Below, piece by piece: positions 1-11,099 of a stretch of DNA of 64,000 nt. Origin of the DNA: Xenopus tropicalis (Eukaryota; Chordata; Amphibia; Anura; Pipidae); NCBI RefSeq assembly GCF_000004195.4, contig NC_030678.2, positions 77,621,404 through 77,685,403 on the forward strand, given 5' to 3'. A model generated the notes under the pieces. It did no database searches, was not told the origin of the DNA, and saw only the letters and a list, made by a program, of their open reading frames with translations. How positions within the stretch are numbered: position 1 is the first letter of the stretch; every line of letters begins with the position of its first letter. Made by a program: the position numbers and the translations under genes.

Positions 1-205
1 ATCTTGTCCAGTATGTCTGTATGGGCTATTGCTGAAAAGCACAAGCCAGCCCCCCTCCGATCCCCGCACCTGCTCACGTGGCAACCAGATGCTCCTGCTG
101 TGTGCGCATGTCTGGGTAGGAGCATTGCATTATGGGAATCTTCTCTACCCAGCTCAGCGTTTTTTTTTTCCTGTTTGGCTTCTGATCTTCTGAACAGGTA
201 AAGTA
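1..205. repeat. Fragment of a T2-type MITE family
   Basis: The part around 108-190 (GCATTATGGGAA, then CTCAGCGTTTTT and CCTGTTTGGCT) matches the segment at 60810-60880, which sits in a T2/Kolobok-like element. No terminus is seen, because the window edge cuts it. Confidence 0.5.
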
Positions 206-1700
206 TGGGGAGACTTAAGGGCACTATTGAGACAACTGAAGGTATGTCTGCAGCTTGAGATTAACTCTTTATTAGCCTTTCCTTCTCCTTGTACATATTA
301 CATGGTGTTTTGAGACAGCATTAGGTCTTTCTGTACATAAGTTAAATAATAAATATTTATTCAATGTAGACTGTAGAACAAAGGGACCTTTTTAATTCAG
401 AATTTAAAAATATTGTATGTTCTGCAGGTTTTTCATTGCTAAGAAAGTTACACTACTCTTATGTGAGTGGGAATAACTAAAATGTGATAAATGCAAAAAT
501 ATGTTGTTTTATGGTAGCCAATCATGTAAATATCTACTTGTTAGCAAGGTGGCCAACAATAGAATCATAATTGCTGCTAAAGTAGGCAGCTGGGACGAGG
601 AACACATCAACATGCAGACCAAGGGCCAAGTCGGTTGCTTTTATCAGCCCATGTGTGGCCACCTTTCCACCTGTACCAGTGTGGTGCTGCTTCTATTTTT
701 GTTGTGTGCACTGCTACAACTGAAAACCTTTTGTATGTTTTGGGCATTTGAGAATACATAGGTGGGAGTGGGTGTAATGGAGATTGTATACCTTCAGGTC
801 CTGGGATAAATGCATTTTTGTGGGTCTGGAATGTTAACTGTGCATTCCAGTCTCAAGGGATTTTCAGCCAGCCTGGGGTACTAAATAACTGAAGGATGTT
901 GTCTCATTGTAAAAAATTCTTTTTAAAGAGTGAAATTGAAGATTTACCCTTTAAAATAAAGGGTAATAATAATAGTTTGTGATTTATTTCTTAATACACA
1001 AAAGGTTCAATAATTCAGATGAAAAAGGGACACCAGCGAGCACAGTTAACAAGGATATATTTTATAGGACATTTTATGGCTTTTGTGTGTGTGAAGGCAA
1101 ATATGTGTTCTGGTGAAATGGATGCTGTTTCTTCTGGAGTTTTGGTGGTTTCTATGTATTTTTATGCATGCCATTTAGTCACAGTCACCATTCTATATAA
1201 TTTACCAATGCCCCCTCTTCTGGGGTGGTACAGGTTACACAGTAACTTGTAAATGCTCAGTGGGAGGCCATAAGGCACATTATTTGATTTACTGAGCATG
1301 AATCTCTTACAACTGGTGGAGCTTACTGTAGTGCCTGCTCCTATTTTATAACATTATTTTTAACAAATGTTTATTTTTTAATCTGTAGTTAGTACACATT
1401 ATAGGTGGAATAAGCTGTAAGAAGGTGCTTTGTTTTTTTTTTTTTTTTATAGGTAGTTTTTCTCCTCTAAGAGGTAAAATGCAGTTAGTGTCCAGTAGAG
1501 CTTGAGCACCAACTACTGGAGAACCAGCAGAGCAATACCTCTACATGCTTACATTCTGCTTGCAAATTGGAAAAGGGCAACAAGAAATACAAATATGAAC
1601 ATAAAATATACAGACCATTTGTAAAGTTACTTAGCTTACTATAGATGATGTCATATACTGTACAGCACACAAAGCATTAATGTTTAAGTAAACTTCTACT
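206..1700. other. No gene recognised
   Basis: AT-rich DNA with short unsupported reading frames and a T-run at 1432-1449. No splice-compatible kinase exon or transposase was found in it. Confidence 0.5.
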
Positions 1701-1860
1701 TTAAAGGAAAACTATACCCCCAAACAACATAGGTTTCTATAAAAATATATCGCATAAAACAGCCCATATGTAAAACCCTTCTTTCTACAAATTAACCATT
1801 TTCATACTAATATACTTTTTTAGTAATATGTGCAATTGGGTAATCCTAAATAGAAAATTC
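1701..1860 (+). mobile_element. T2/Kolobok-like MITE, left end
   Basis: Starts TTAAAGGAAAACTATACCCC. Its first 150 bp match the reverse complement of the right end at 27000-27171. It is cut off by a C-run at 1885-1900, so only one arm survives. TTAAAGG ends with TTAA targets are known from the Xenopus T2 family. Confidence 0.7.
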
Positions 1861-2321
1861 CTTAGTGATATCCAAGGGTTTGCCCCCCCCCCCCCCCCCT
1901 TGACTAGTGCCTTTACCAGGAAAGAGGATATAAACCAGATGCATTAAGTCAGTGGTTTCAAATCTTTTGGGCTGTTCCGGCAATAGGGGTTGAGGTGACA
2001 TAGCAATTACACTTGGGTCACTTAGAGTAAACACCTCTGGAGAATGTCTGAAAAGTTGAGCTTTTACATCCGTTACTGTGAGAGTTAAAGTGAATGCTTA
2101 TTTGTTGTCCTAGATATTCTTAAACTGAAACAGTGATGTTTTCTTATAACAGTAACCTTGTCATTGGCCAAAACGAGCCCTGGACAAAGGTTTGCTCTCC
2201 AAGGTGTGATAGAACTGAAAAGGTTTGACAGCCTCTGCACCAAGGGGCCTATTAATTATGTTATGTACCGCACAGCACCATTTGATAACGCCTTGTAAAA
2301 CCCAGCATATTTAACAAACTC

Positions 2322-2611
2322 CAGAATGCTTGGGACCTGGGGTTTTCTGGTTAAGGGGTCTTTCCATAATTTGGACCTCCTACCTTAAGTCTACAAAAAA
2401 AAATATTTAAACAGTAATTAAACCCAATAGAATTGTTTTGGCTCCAAGAATTATTAATTATATCTTAGTTGGGATCAAGTACAAGGTACTGTTTTATTAT
2501 TACAGAGAAAAAGGAAATCATGTTGAAAAGTGGAGTCTATGGATGATGGCCTTTCTGTAATTCGGAACTTTCTGGATAATTGGTTTCCGAACAAGGGGTC
2601 CAATACCTGTA
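2322..2611. mobile_element. ATACAGGTAT-ended DNA element, copy 1 (left end lost)
   Basis: Shares long blocks with 36648-36968 and 41824-42027: GGGGTCTTTCC, TAATTTGGA, ACCTTAAGTCT, ATTATATCTTAGTTGG and the ending AATACCTGTAT. The left terminal repeat is missing here. I recognise it as a common Xenopus repeat but do not assign a superfamily. Confidence 0.65.
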
Positions 2612-2914
2612 TAAAGATTTGGTGTAAACAGTTAAAAATTTCTGCCGTAAACACCAGAACCTGTTGTGTGGGGAAAAAAAAGATCATCCAGTGAAAAATG
2701 TTTAACTAATATAGTACATTATTACTGTAATTTTAGTGTTATCTGTAGAGGCTTTAAATTATTAGTTACAGAAGAATCTTTAGAGATAATGAAATGAAAG
2801 GTTCAAAGTTTGCATTTATACAAGCCATTCATCATGTATGAATTACTGGTTACCTGTTTCAAAGCAAACAATGTATTGGTTGCTATGGAATTCTGCTCTT
2901 GTCTTATATTACAT

Positions 2915-3096
2915 CAGCGGTTCTCAACCTGTGGGTCGGAACCCCTTTGGGGGTCGAACGACCCTTTCGCAGGGGTCGCCTAAGACCATCGGAAAACCAT
3001 TCCGATGGTCTTAGGAATAATTTTATGGTTGGTGGTCACCACAACACGAGGAACTGTATTAAAGGGTCGCGGCATTAGGAAGGTTGAGAACCACTG
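2915..3096 (+). mobile_element. SPIN-like non-autonomous hAT transposon
   Basis: 182 bp flanked by a perfect 8-bp target duplication, TATTACAT (2907-2914 and 3097-3104). Ends are CAGCGGTTCTCAACCT and AGGTTGAGAACCACTG, with inner GGGTCGAACGACCCTTTCGC and AAAGGGTCGCGGCATTAGG. From memory this matches the SPIN family of hAT transposons, reported as horizontally transferred among tetrapods including Xenopus. It has no coding capacity. Confidence 0.85.
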
Positions 3097-3639
3097 TATT
3101 ACATGTAGGAGTCTTTATACATTGTAAGGTATATCAGGTGTTAACAGAAGATTAGTTTTTTTGTGTAATGGTATTGGTGATTTACGGCAAGCTTTATTTA
3201 GTATGATGTCTGCGTCCTCCTATATTTTCTTACAGAATCAGTCAATGTTTTAGGGCTCTGTTACTGCCTGGAAATTAGACTATAAAAGCCTCTCACACAT
3301 TTTAATTTATTTTTTAAATGGCTTAAACGGGCTGTAAACACAAATATAAGAAGGGTTATTTGAAGCGTGCAAATTGCAATCGTAAAAGCAAAAGCCATTT
3401 GTATCTATACTGCAGTGTTTACCCCATAATTGCAGCCACATCAGGAGTTGTGCCTGCTGCATTTGCGGCCTGCGCGTCAATAGGAATACTTTTGTAGGTG
3501 CATGTTGTAGCAAATTGGATGCAAGTTATAGCTCGGAGTTGAAATTACATTTGCATTTGATTCTTTCACTGCAAGTCTAAAATGCATGTTGACACAATCT
3601 GCTCTGGGAATTACCGCAACATTTAGTATAGCAGTAGCT

Positions 3640-5000
3640 TTGTTACATATATAGTTACATAGGGTTGAAAAAAGACCAGAGTCCATCAAGTTCAAGTAAA
3701 CCCAGCACACACAACCCACACCTACCAATCTATACACTCACATACATAAACTATACATACAACCACTAATATTAACTGTAGATATTAGTATCACAATAGC
3801 CTTGGATATTCTGATTGTTCAAGAACTCATCCAGCCCTCACCATGAAAAACCACCTACGCTGCTTCAAATGGAAGCTCCGTTCCTCTAATCTAAAGGGGT
3901 GACCTCTGGTGCGTTGATTGTTTTTATGGGAAAAAAGAACATCCCCCATCTGCCTATAATCCCCTCTAATGTACATGTACAGAGTAATCATGTCCCCTCG
4001 CAAGCGCCTCTTTTCCAGAGAAAACAACCCCAACCTCGACAGTCTAACCTCATAGTTTAAATCTTCCATCCCCTTAACCAGTTTAGTTGCACATCTCTGC
4101 ACTCTCTCCAGCTCATTACCAGGGACCTATAAAGGGGCAAAATTATGTTCTCATCCCTTGAGTCAATGCCCTTTTTTATACAAGACAGCACTTTATTTGC
4201 TTTAGTAGCCACAGAATGACACTGCCTGGAATTAGACAACTTGTTATCAACAAAAACCCCTAGATCCTTCTCCATTAAGGAAACCCCCAACACACTACCA
4301 TTCAGTAGATAGTTCACGTTTATATTATTTCTACCAAAATGCATAACTTTGCACTTATCAACATTGAACCTAATTTTCCAGTTTGCTGCCCAGTTTCCCA
4401 ATTTCGTCAAATCGCTCTGCAAAGCGGCAGCATCCTGCATGGAACTTATAGTTTTGCACAATTTTGTATCATCAGAAAAAATAGAAACAGTACTGTCTAT
4501 GCCCACCTCCAGGTCATTAATAAACAAGTTAAAAAGCAAAGGACCAAGGACTGACCCCTGTGGTACTCCACTAACCACACTGGTCCAATTAGAAAATGTT
4601 CCATTTACCACCACTCTTTGTAATCTATCCTTCAGCCAGTTCTCTGTCCCATTACAAATATTATGTTCTAGGCCAATATTCCTTAATTTGATTATTAACC
4701 TTCTGTGAGGTACTGTATCAAACGCTTTAGCAAAGTCCAAGTAGATGACATCAACTGCCATTCCAGCATCGAGGTTCCTACTCACCTCCTCATAAAAGGC
4801 GACTAAATTAGTCTGGCAAGATCTGTTACGCATAAAACCATGCTGGCACAATCTAATAGTATTGTGAACTGCAATGTATTCAAGTACCCTATCCCTTATT
4901 ACCCCTTCCAAAAGTTTTCCTACTACCGATGTTAGACTAACAGGCCTATAGTTTTCAGGCTGAGAACGGGATCCCCCCCTTTTTTTTATGTGGTTCCACA
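3640..5000 (-). mobile_element. CR1/L2-clade LINE, 5'-truncated
   Basis: Minus-strand non-LTR retrotransposon. The reverse transcriptase lies 5' and the C-terminal part follows at 4102-3827 in another frame. The 3' end at about 3640-3740 reads on the minus strand as the usual terminus ending in a Phe-Phe-Asn/Ser block. The same 3' end recurs at 18352-18425. Confidence 0.85.
4126..5000 (-). pseudogene. Reverse transcriptase fragment of the CR1/L2-clade LINE
   Basis: Motifs in order: NYRPVSLTSVVGKLLE, HGFMRNRSCQTNL, VIYLDFAKAFDTVPHRRL, SGVPQGSVLGPLLFNLFIND, FSDDTKL and LGVFVDNKL. The catalytic box reads FSDD where most of the clade has FADD. The endonuclease and ORF1 are absent. The C-terminal VRPHLEY segment is deleted, and a frameshift near 4100 separates the last part ([12 protein letters not shown]). 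Confidence 0.85.
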
Positions 5001-5365
5001 GCATCAATGAGCACAAAATCTGAATCCACGGCTGCAATTCTAAATTATGAAAGTGAAATATACACAAATTCTTTAGGTGCAGCTGGACTACAGAGATTGT
5101 AGCTCAATTTAATACAGAAGGAAGACAATGGTGGCGAGCGCAACTATATGGATGTGCAAGGAGCACATGTTGATGCAAGTACGTTTTAATGAAAATTTTT
5201 AATGCAAGTGACTGCACCCCTAGCTCAACTGCAGTGCAGTAAGTGTATGCAGTAATGACCATATTTATCACCAACGGTTCCTTGCATGTCTTGTGATCAT
5301 CAGAGTTGCATGCTTTAATTCTAAATAATGTCTGACTTAAACATCCATTTCCAGGAATACCGGGG

Positions 5366-5819
5366 ACCTTTCAAGGGGTGGTTCATAAAATGTCATATTC
5401 CTAGCAACTTTGCATTTGGTCTTCATTATTTATTTTTTATGGTTTTTGAACTATTTGCTTTCATTGTATAGAGCTTTCACATAGAGGTCTCTGACCCCGC
5501 TAGCCAAAACATTTGCTCATTGAGGCAACCATTTTATTTTTACTGTTTACTTTTATTCATTATCTTTCTATTTAGTCCCTCTCATATTCATATTCCAGTG
5601 TCTCATTCACACCACTGCCTAGTTGCTAAGGTGAACAAGACCCCAGCAACCAGATAGCTGCTGAAATTCCAAATTGAAGAACTGCTAAAAAAAAAAAAAA
5701 AAAAAAAAACCTAAATAACTGAAACTACAAAAACTTAAAAAAAACAATCTCAAATTCTCTTGGAATATCAATGTTTTCATCATACTAAAAGTTAATTTCA
5801 AGGTGAACCACCCCTTTAA
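5366..5819 (+). mobile_element. T2/Kolobok-like MITE (GGGGTGGTTC type), full length
   Basis: Left end TTCAAGGGGTGGTTCA (first TTAA decayed) and right end GGTGAACCACCCCTTTAA form inverted termini. The interior has the features of this abundant Xenopus family (GGTCTTCATTATTTATTTTTTA, GACCCCGCTAGCC). It is inserted into the endonuclease region of the L1/Tx1 LINE. An A-run at 5687-5709 lies near its right arm. Confidence 0.8.
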
Positions 5820-6058
5820 CTTGAAATTTAAAAAAAAAAAAAAAAATTTGATTATATTAAGGTGGGAGCCCTCCTTGCTGTTACTACAGGGAGCCCACCA
5901 GGCCAAGAGCTCCTCTCACTCAAGAGCCACTGGATGGGCCACACCTACCATTACCCCTTTTTTTCAACTGATGCCCTGGGGGAGTCTCAATCTTCTTCCA
6001 GAAAGGTGCGGTATATAAATGCTTAGGCACGCTAATTGACTTCTATGGTCGCTATATT

Positions 6059-6457
6059 GTGCTTCATTGTAACATCTCCAACCAGCTTCTAACTCCAGCC
6101 AACATCTATAATTCCCCACCTTTTACCAGTTCCTTTTTGGAGAAAGTATGTACTGCAATAGCATCATTCCCCAGTGCCCCAGTATGTCTCCTAGGAGTCT
6201 TTAATGCCATACTCAATCTGCAAATGGATAATATGGGACAATCCGGGAGTCATGTCACTAGTTTAAGTACATGGGCCGACGCCATAGGGCACATAAAGCA
6301 GTGCAGATGTAAGCACCCCAACAAGATAGAATATTCCTGTCATTTGCCAAGCCATGGCTCTCTGTCCCACATCGACTTGGCATTTGCATCCGCAGATTTT
6401 ACACTAGGCTCTATTACTGACGCTAGGTTAGCAGGTTGGCGCTTATGTCTAATATAG
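6059..6457 (+). pseudogene. LINE endonuclease-domain fragment (L1/Tx1 type)
   Basis: An open stretch of about 130 codons reads NIYNSPPFTSSFLEKV, VCLLGVFNAILN (GDFN position, catalytic Asp replaced by Val) and HGSLSHIDLAFASADF with the S-x-IDxxF/A signature of apurinic-type endonucleases. It ends at a stop after GWRLCLI. Confidence 0.65.
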
Positions 6458-6545
6458 CTGTCTAATAAAAATATACTGGTAAACTGGGGAGAATATGCTT
6501 TCTACATATCTGACTTAAACATTATTTCTTGGAATCCCGGGGACC

Positions 6546-6695
6546 TTAAAAGGGGTGGTTCATAGAATGTCCTATTCCTAGCAACTTTGCATTTGGTCTT
6601 CATTATTTATTTTTTATGTTTTTTGAACTATTTGCTTTCATTGTATACAGCTTTCACATGGGGGTCACTGACCCCGCTAGCCAAAAACATTTGCT
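6546..6695 (+). mobile_element. T2/Kolobok-like MITE fragment (same family as 5366-5819)
   Basis: Starts TTAAAAGGGGTGGTTCATAG and runs parallel to the first 150 bp of the element at 5366. Then it stops without a right end. The preceding 35 bp also resemble the sequence before the first copy, which suggests a duplication of the LINE-plus-MITE junction. Confidence 0.65.
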
Positions 6696-7341
6696 CTTTG
6701 CACTGCACAACCTTAGTGGATGTGCTCTGGGGAACATCTAAGGCAGTGGTTTGGGGGGTGCTAATAGGTAAAATTACAAAGACTAGGAACATAACTAAAG
6801 AGGCTAGCTAAAATGGCTTTTACAGCAGCAGAGGAGAATTACACACTCAGCTGAAACACACCAGGCACTGCACAAGGCTGATTGGTACCTGGAATTAGCC
6901 CATACAAAACTTACTAGGAAAAGGCTGTTATACACTGACCATAAAATCTTTGATCAAGGCGATAAGGCAAGCAAACTATTGGCCCATCTCTAGATCCAGA
7001 GACATTAATAGCCAGGGTGACTCTACAGGGGGCCTTTGCCAATCACTATCAGAACCTACAATCATATGAAAAAGTTTGGGAACCCACCCCTCTCAGCCTG
7101 CATAATAATTTACTCCACTTTCAACAAAAAAGATAACAGTGGTTTGTCTGGTATATTCATTTCCCAGGAACAACTGAGTACTGGGGTATTTTCTGAATAA
7201 AGATTTTTAGTGAAGCAGTATTTAGTTGTATGAAAAACTCGCTGTGCAAAGATGTGGGTACCCTTGTAATTTTGCTAATTTGAATGCATGTAACTGCTCA
7301 CTATTGATTACTGGCAACACCAAATTGGTTGAATTAGCTTG

Positions 7342-7766
7342 TTAAAGGAACAGTAACACCAAAAAATGAAAGCGCTTTAAAATAATACAAATATAATGCA
7401 CTGTTGCCCTGCACTGGTAAAACTGGTGTGTTTGCTACAGTAACACTACTATAATTTATATAATAAGCTGCTGTGTAGCCACGGGGGCAGCCATTCAAGT
7501 TGGAAAAAAGGAGAAAAGGCACAGGTTACATAGCAGATAACAGATAAATTCTGTAGAATATAATGGGGCTTTATCTGTTATCTGCTATGTGCCTGTGCCT
7601 TTTCTCCTTTGAATGGCTGCCTCCATGGCTACATAGCAGCTTATTTATATAAATTATAGTAGACTTTCTGAAGTAAACACACAACTTTTACCAGTGCAGG
7701 GCAGCAGCACATTATATTTTAGTTACTTTTATACACTTTCATTTTTTGGTGTTACTGTTCCTTTAA
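7342..7766 (+). mobile_element. T2/Kolobok-like MITE (AACAGTAACACC type), full length
   Basis: TTAAAGGAACAGTAACACC at the left and GGTGTTACTGTTCCTTTAA at the right. The two halves are inverted copies of each other (AGCAGATAACAGATAAA against TTTATCTGTTATCTGCT in the middle), so the whole can fold. The same family is at 37837-38256. Confidence 0.85.
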
Positions 7767-7813
7767 GCCTTGAACTTCATAGGCAGGTGTGTCAATCATC
7801 ACAAAAGGTATTT

Positions 7814-8147
7814 TAGGCTGATGCGCACACCATGTGTATGACGTATATTTTCAGCAAGCTGAAAAATGCTTGCCAAAAATACGCACCATACGCTCCTACC
7901 TGTGCTTGCCCCGGAATGAATGGAATACGTTCGGGTGCAGGCACATGTAGCCGATATGCATATTAAAACATGAGACTTTGCATTCGCTCGCGTTTTTATG
8001 CGGATTTTGGCTACATGTGCCTGCACCCGAGCGTATTCCATTCATTCGGGTGCAAGCACAGGTAGGAGCATATGGCGCGTATTTTCGGCAAGGGTTTTTC
8101 GGCTTGCCAATAATATGCGCCATACGCATGGTGTGGCATTAGCCTAA
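7814..8147. mobile_element. Long palindromic MITE
   Basis: Arms of about 150 bp: TAGGCTGATGCGCACACCAT at the left against ATGGTGTGGCATTAGCCTA at the right, continuing through GAATGAATGGAATACG and CGTATTCCATTCATTC. The central spacer is about 40 bp. A clean target duplication was not established. It sits inside the Tc1-like element. Confidence 0.7.
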
Positions 8148-8200
8148 GGTGGCCAATTGCAAGTTGTGCTTCTGTTTGACTCTCCTCTGAAGAGTGACAG

Positions 8201-8968
8201 CATGGGATCCTCAAAGCAACTCTCAAAAGATCTGAAAACAAAGATTGTGCAGTATCATGGTTTAGGAAAAGGCTACAAAAAGCTATCTCAGAGGTTTAAT
8301 CTGGCGGTTTCAACTATAGGGAATGGAAACAGGAAATGGAAGGCCACAGGCACAGTTGCTGTAAAACCCAGGTCTGGCAGGCCAAGAAAAATACAGGAGG
8401 GGCATATGCAGTGGATTGTGAGAATGGTTACAGACAACACAAAGATCACCTCCAAAGAACTGCAAGAACAGCTTGCTGCAGATGGTGTATCTGTACATCA
8501 TTCTACAATTCTGCTCAGTTTGCACAAAGAACATCTGTATGACAGGTTAATGAGAAAGAAGCCCTTTCTGCACGCCAAAAACAAGAGCCGCTTTTTGTAT
8601 GCAAAAGCATGCTGTTGGCTGTGTGGTTAGTTCAGGGACTTGGGACCCTTGTTAAAGTCAAGGGTCGGATGAATTCAACCCAATATCAACAAATCCTTGA
8701 TGTTCAAGCATCAGTTACAAAGTTGAAGCTATGCAGGTGTTGGATATTCCAACAAGATAATGGCCCTAAACACAGTTCAAAATCTACAAAGGCATTTAAG
8801 CAGAGCGAGAAGTACAATATTCTGGAATGGCCGTCACAGTCCCCTGACTTGAATATTATTGAAAATCTATGGGAAGATTTGAAGCAGGCTGTCCATGCTC
8901 AGCAGCTATCAAATGTAACTGAACTGGAGAGATTTTGTATGGACGGATGGCCAAAAATACCGCCATAA
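8201..8968 (+). pseudogene. Tc1-like transposase, internally deleted
   Basis: The N-terminal helix-turn-helix part (MGSSKQLSKDLKTKIVQYHG and SGRPRKI, the GRPR hook) is present to about 8620. The C-terminal part resumes in another frame from about 8636 with WIFQQDNGPKHSS (second catalytic Asp) and SPDLNIIENLWEDLK (catalytic Glu). The block with the first catalytic Asp is missing at the junction near 8630, so it cannot be active. Confidence 0.85.
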
Positions 8969-9401
8969 TCCAGACACTCATGAAAGGCTATAGGAGGCGT
9001 CTAGAGGCTGTTACATTTGCAAAAGGAGGCTCAACTAAGTATTGATGTAATATCTCTGTTGGGGTGCACACATTTATGCACCTGTCTGATTTTTTGGTTT
9101 TGATGCATATTGCATATTTTCTGTTAATCCAATAAACTGTCATACTGTTTCCATAAGACATGTTATATATTTAAAGGTAGTTGCTCAGCCAATGATAAAC
9201 AAAACGCCAAAGAATTAAGAGGGGTTCCCAAACTTTTTCATATGACTGTATATCAAACCTAGACCCTATCCGCTACCATTGAGTTAGCAACATTCCTTGA
9301 CACCATAGCCTACTTGGATGCCCCCATCTCAGAGCTGGAGATGGCTGATGAGCTTGTGTCTTTGCCTTCAGGCAAGACCCCCAGACCAGACTCTCTCCTT
9401 A

Positions 9402-9758
9402 AGGTCCCCATACATGGGCCGATAGTAGCTGCCGATATCGGTCCCTTGGACCGATTCGGCAGCTAATCGGCCTGTGTATGGGCACTCCTAACGGGCCTGC
9501 CCGACCGAGATCTGACCTGAAATCGGCCAGATCTCGATCGGGCAGGTTAGAAAATCTGGTCGGATCGGGGGCCGGGTCGGCTCGTTGATGCGGTCCCCGA
9601 ACCGACTTTGCCATTGCCCGTCGTTGTAATTCGATCGTTTGGCCCCAGGGCCAAACGATTGAATTACCCTGGATTCTCCCGATATCGTGCACCCATAGGT
9701 GGGGGATATCGGGAGAAGATCCGCTCGCTTGGCGACATCTTATAGTATATGGGGACCT
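9402..9758. mobile_element. Palindromic MITE with TTA target duplication (Harbinger-like)
   Basis: Begins AGGTCCCCATACATGGG and ends TATATGGGGACCT. TTA is on both sides (9399-9401, 9759-9761). The interior is rich in CGATC/GATCG and foldback. It splits the reverse transcriptase of the L1/Tx1 LINE. The superfamily is inferred from the 3-bp TTA target only. Confidence 0.75.
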
Positions 9759-10128
9759 TTAGCCTACAACCTCCATCAAACTTACTTACATGCAATTGAA
9801 AATGGCCAGTTATCTTCCTCCTTCTATGATATGATTGTAGTGCTGATAGCCAAAGAGTTGTGCAACTCTTCAATCATCAGTTCAGAAACGTTTACTCAAC
9901 TCCTCTTATAACCTCCTCAAAAACACTTGCATTACACATTTTGCAAGGGCTGCACCCCTTGCAATTCACTCTTATGGTCTGTCCAACTTTCTCCCAATCT
10001 TTCTGCCTTTAAAGGATCTCTACAAACACATTGATTTAGAGAAGTTTTTCCTCACTTAGCATAACTTCAGTGTGCTTTTAAATGCAATACCCTATACAAC
10101 ATCTCTTGCCTTGCTTAATTCTGATCTT

Positions 10129-10330
10129 GTCAAAATATTTCAGCCAGCACAACAAGTAAAGGGCAAGCAGGGCTTAGCCCCTGCGTGTTCATTCAAAAAG
10201 CAACGTTTCGGGGGCATACCCCTTCATCAGGCATCGAGGGTACGCCCCCGAAACGTTGCTTTTTGAATAAACACGCAGGGGCTAAGTCCTGCTTGCACTT
10301 TACTTGTCGTGCTGGCTGAAATATTTTGAC
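10129..10330. repeat. Near-perfect palindrome, about 95-bp arms
   Basis: Left arm 10129-10220 and right arm 10236-10330 are inverted copies (CAGCCAGCAC against GTGCTGGCTG; AAGCAACGTTTCGGGGGC against its complement), separated by a short loop holding CCCCTTCATCAGG. Likely a foldback MITE; no target duplication established. Confidence 0.7.
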
Positions 10331-10479
10331 TGGATTGTGTGGAGAGTGCCGACTCTCTAGGCTGTGCACCAAGTAGTAATTCTCTGGAGGAGGTATGGGT
10401 GTGCTGGTGTAAAAAAAATGTTTCCAATTGTAAATCTGATCTTGCCCATTCCTACAGTTTGTGGGTCTGCCCCTACTCC

Positions 10480-10645
10480 TTATAGACTGTAAGCTCTTTT
10501 GGGCAGGGACCTCTTTACCACTTGTATTGGTTATTGGTTGCTTTGTATGTAATTCTTTGTGTCCAGTGTATAAACCCATTTACTATACAATGCTGCATAA
10601 TATGTTGGGATTTTATAAATACATGTTAAATAATATCACCCCCCA
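10480..10645 (+). repeat. L2-type LINE 3' tail fragment
   Basis: TAGACTGTAAGCTCTTTTGG and GGCAGGGACC, then ACAATGCTGCATAATATG and a TTTATAAATA end. It parallels the 3' tail at 11876-12075 without coding sequence. Confidence 0.6.
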
Positions 10646-11099
10646 TTTAACAGTGATAACTTACAGCCCAACATTGCTTGGTTTAAAACTACGACAACTG
10701 GTCCAAGCTCCCCGTCACATTGTGGGGGCAAGTAAACTTACATAAGATAATATACCTACCTAAACTGATGATATACTTACGTAAAGTACTGTACTAGTGG
10801 CACAAGTCACTGGTTTGGGTTCCCAAGAAGATATTCCAGAGAGTAAACTTTGGGCAAAAAAGCCTGCAAGGATGGCCTGGCAAGCCCTTCCAGTACCAAT
10901 AGATCAGGGTGACCTTGTATTCCGCACTGGGTGGAGACCAGAGATAAACTGTACAGAAATATAATATCACTCAAATTGATATCATACAAGCCAGACATTG
11001 ATGCAGTACAAGTTTACCCACCAATTGTACTCAAACCATCTGAGACTTCAAAAGATGGGTACTTTTCTTGATAAGAACTAGTGCCCCTTTGGTTAAGCA

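Larger units (their letters stand above)
7059..9248 (+). mobile_element. Tc1-like transposon, inserted in the LINE
   Basis: Ends are inverted repeats of about 27 bp, CAATCATATGAAAAAGTTTG and its partner CAAACTTTTTCATATGACTG, flanked by TA on both sides (7057-7058, 9249-9250). It carries two younger insertions in its 5' part (7342-7766 and about 7814-8147) and a damaged transposase. The LINE reading resumes directly after it. Confidence 0.88.
5320..9930 (+). mobile_element. L1/Tx1-type LINE ORF2, shattered by later insertions
   Basis: Readable pieces in order: start of the endonuclease (SDLNI near 5330 and again near 6512), endonuclease body at 5850-6457, a connector at 6700-7058 (LWGTSKAVVWGVLIGKITK), then reverse transcriptase entry at 9251-9397 (PSGKTPRPD) continuing at 9763-9890 (FYDMIVVLIAK). 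The gaps are filled by T2, Tc1 and palindromic elements. The reading frame is broken repeatedly, so it is dead. Confidence 0.7.
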
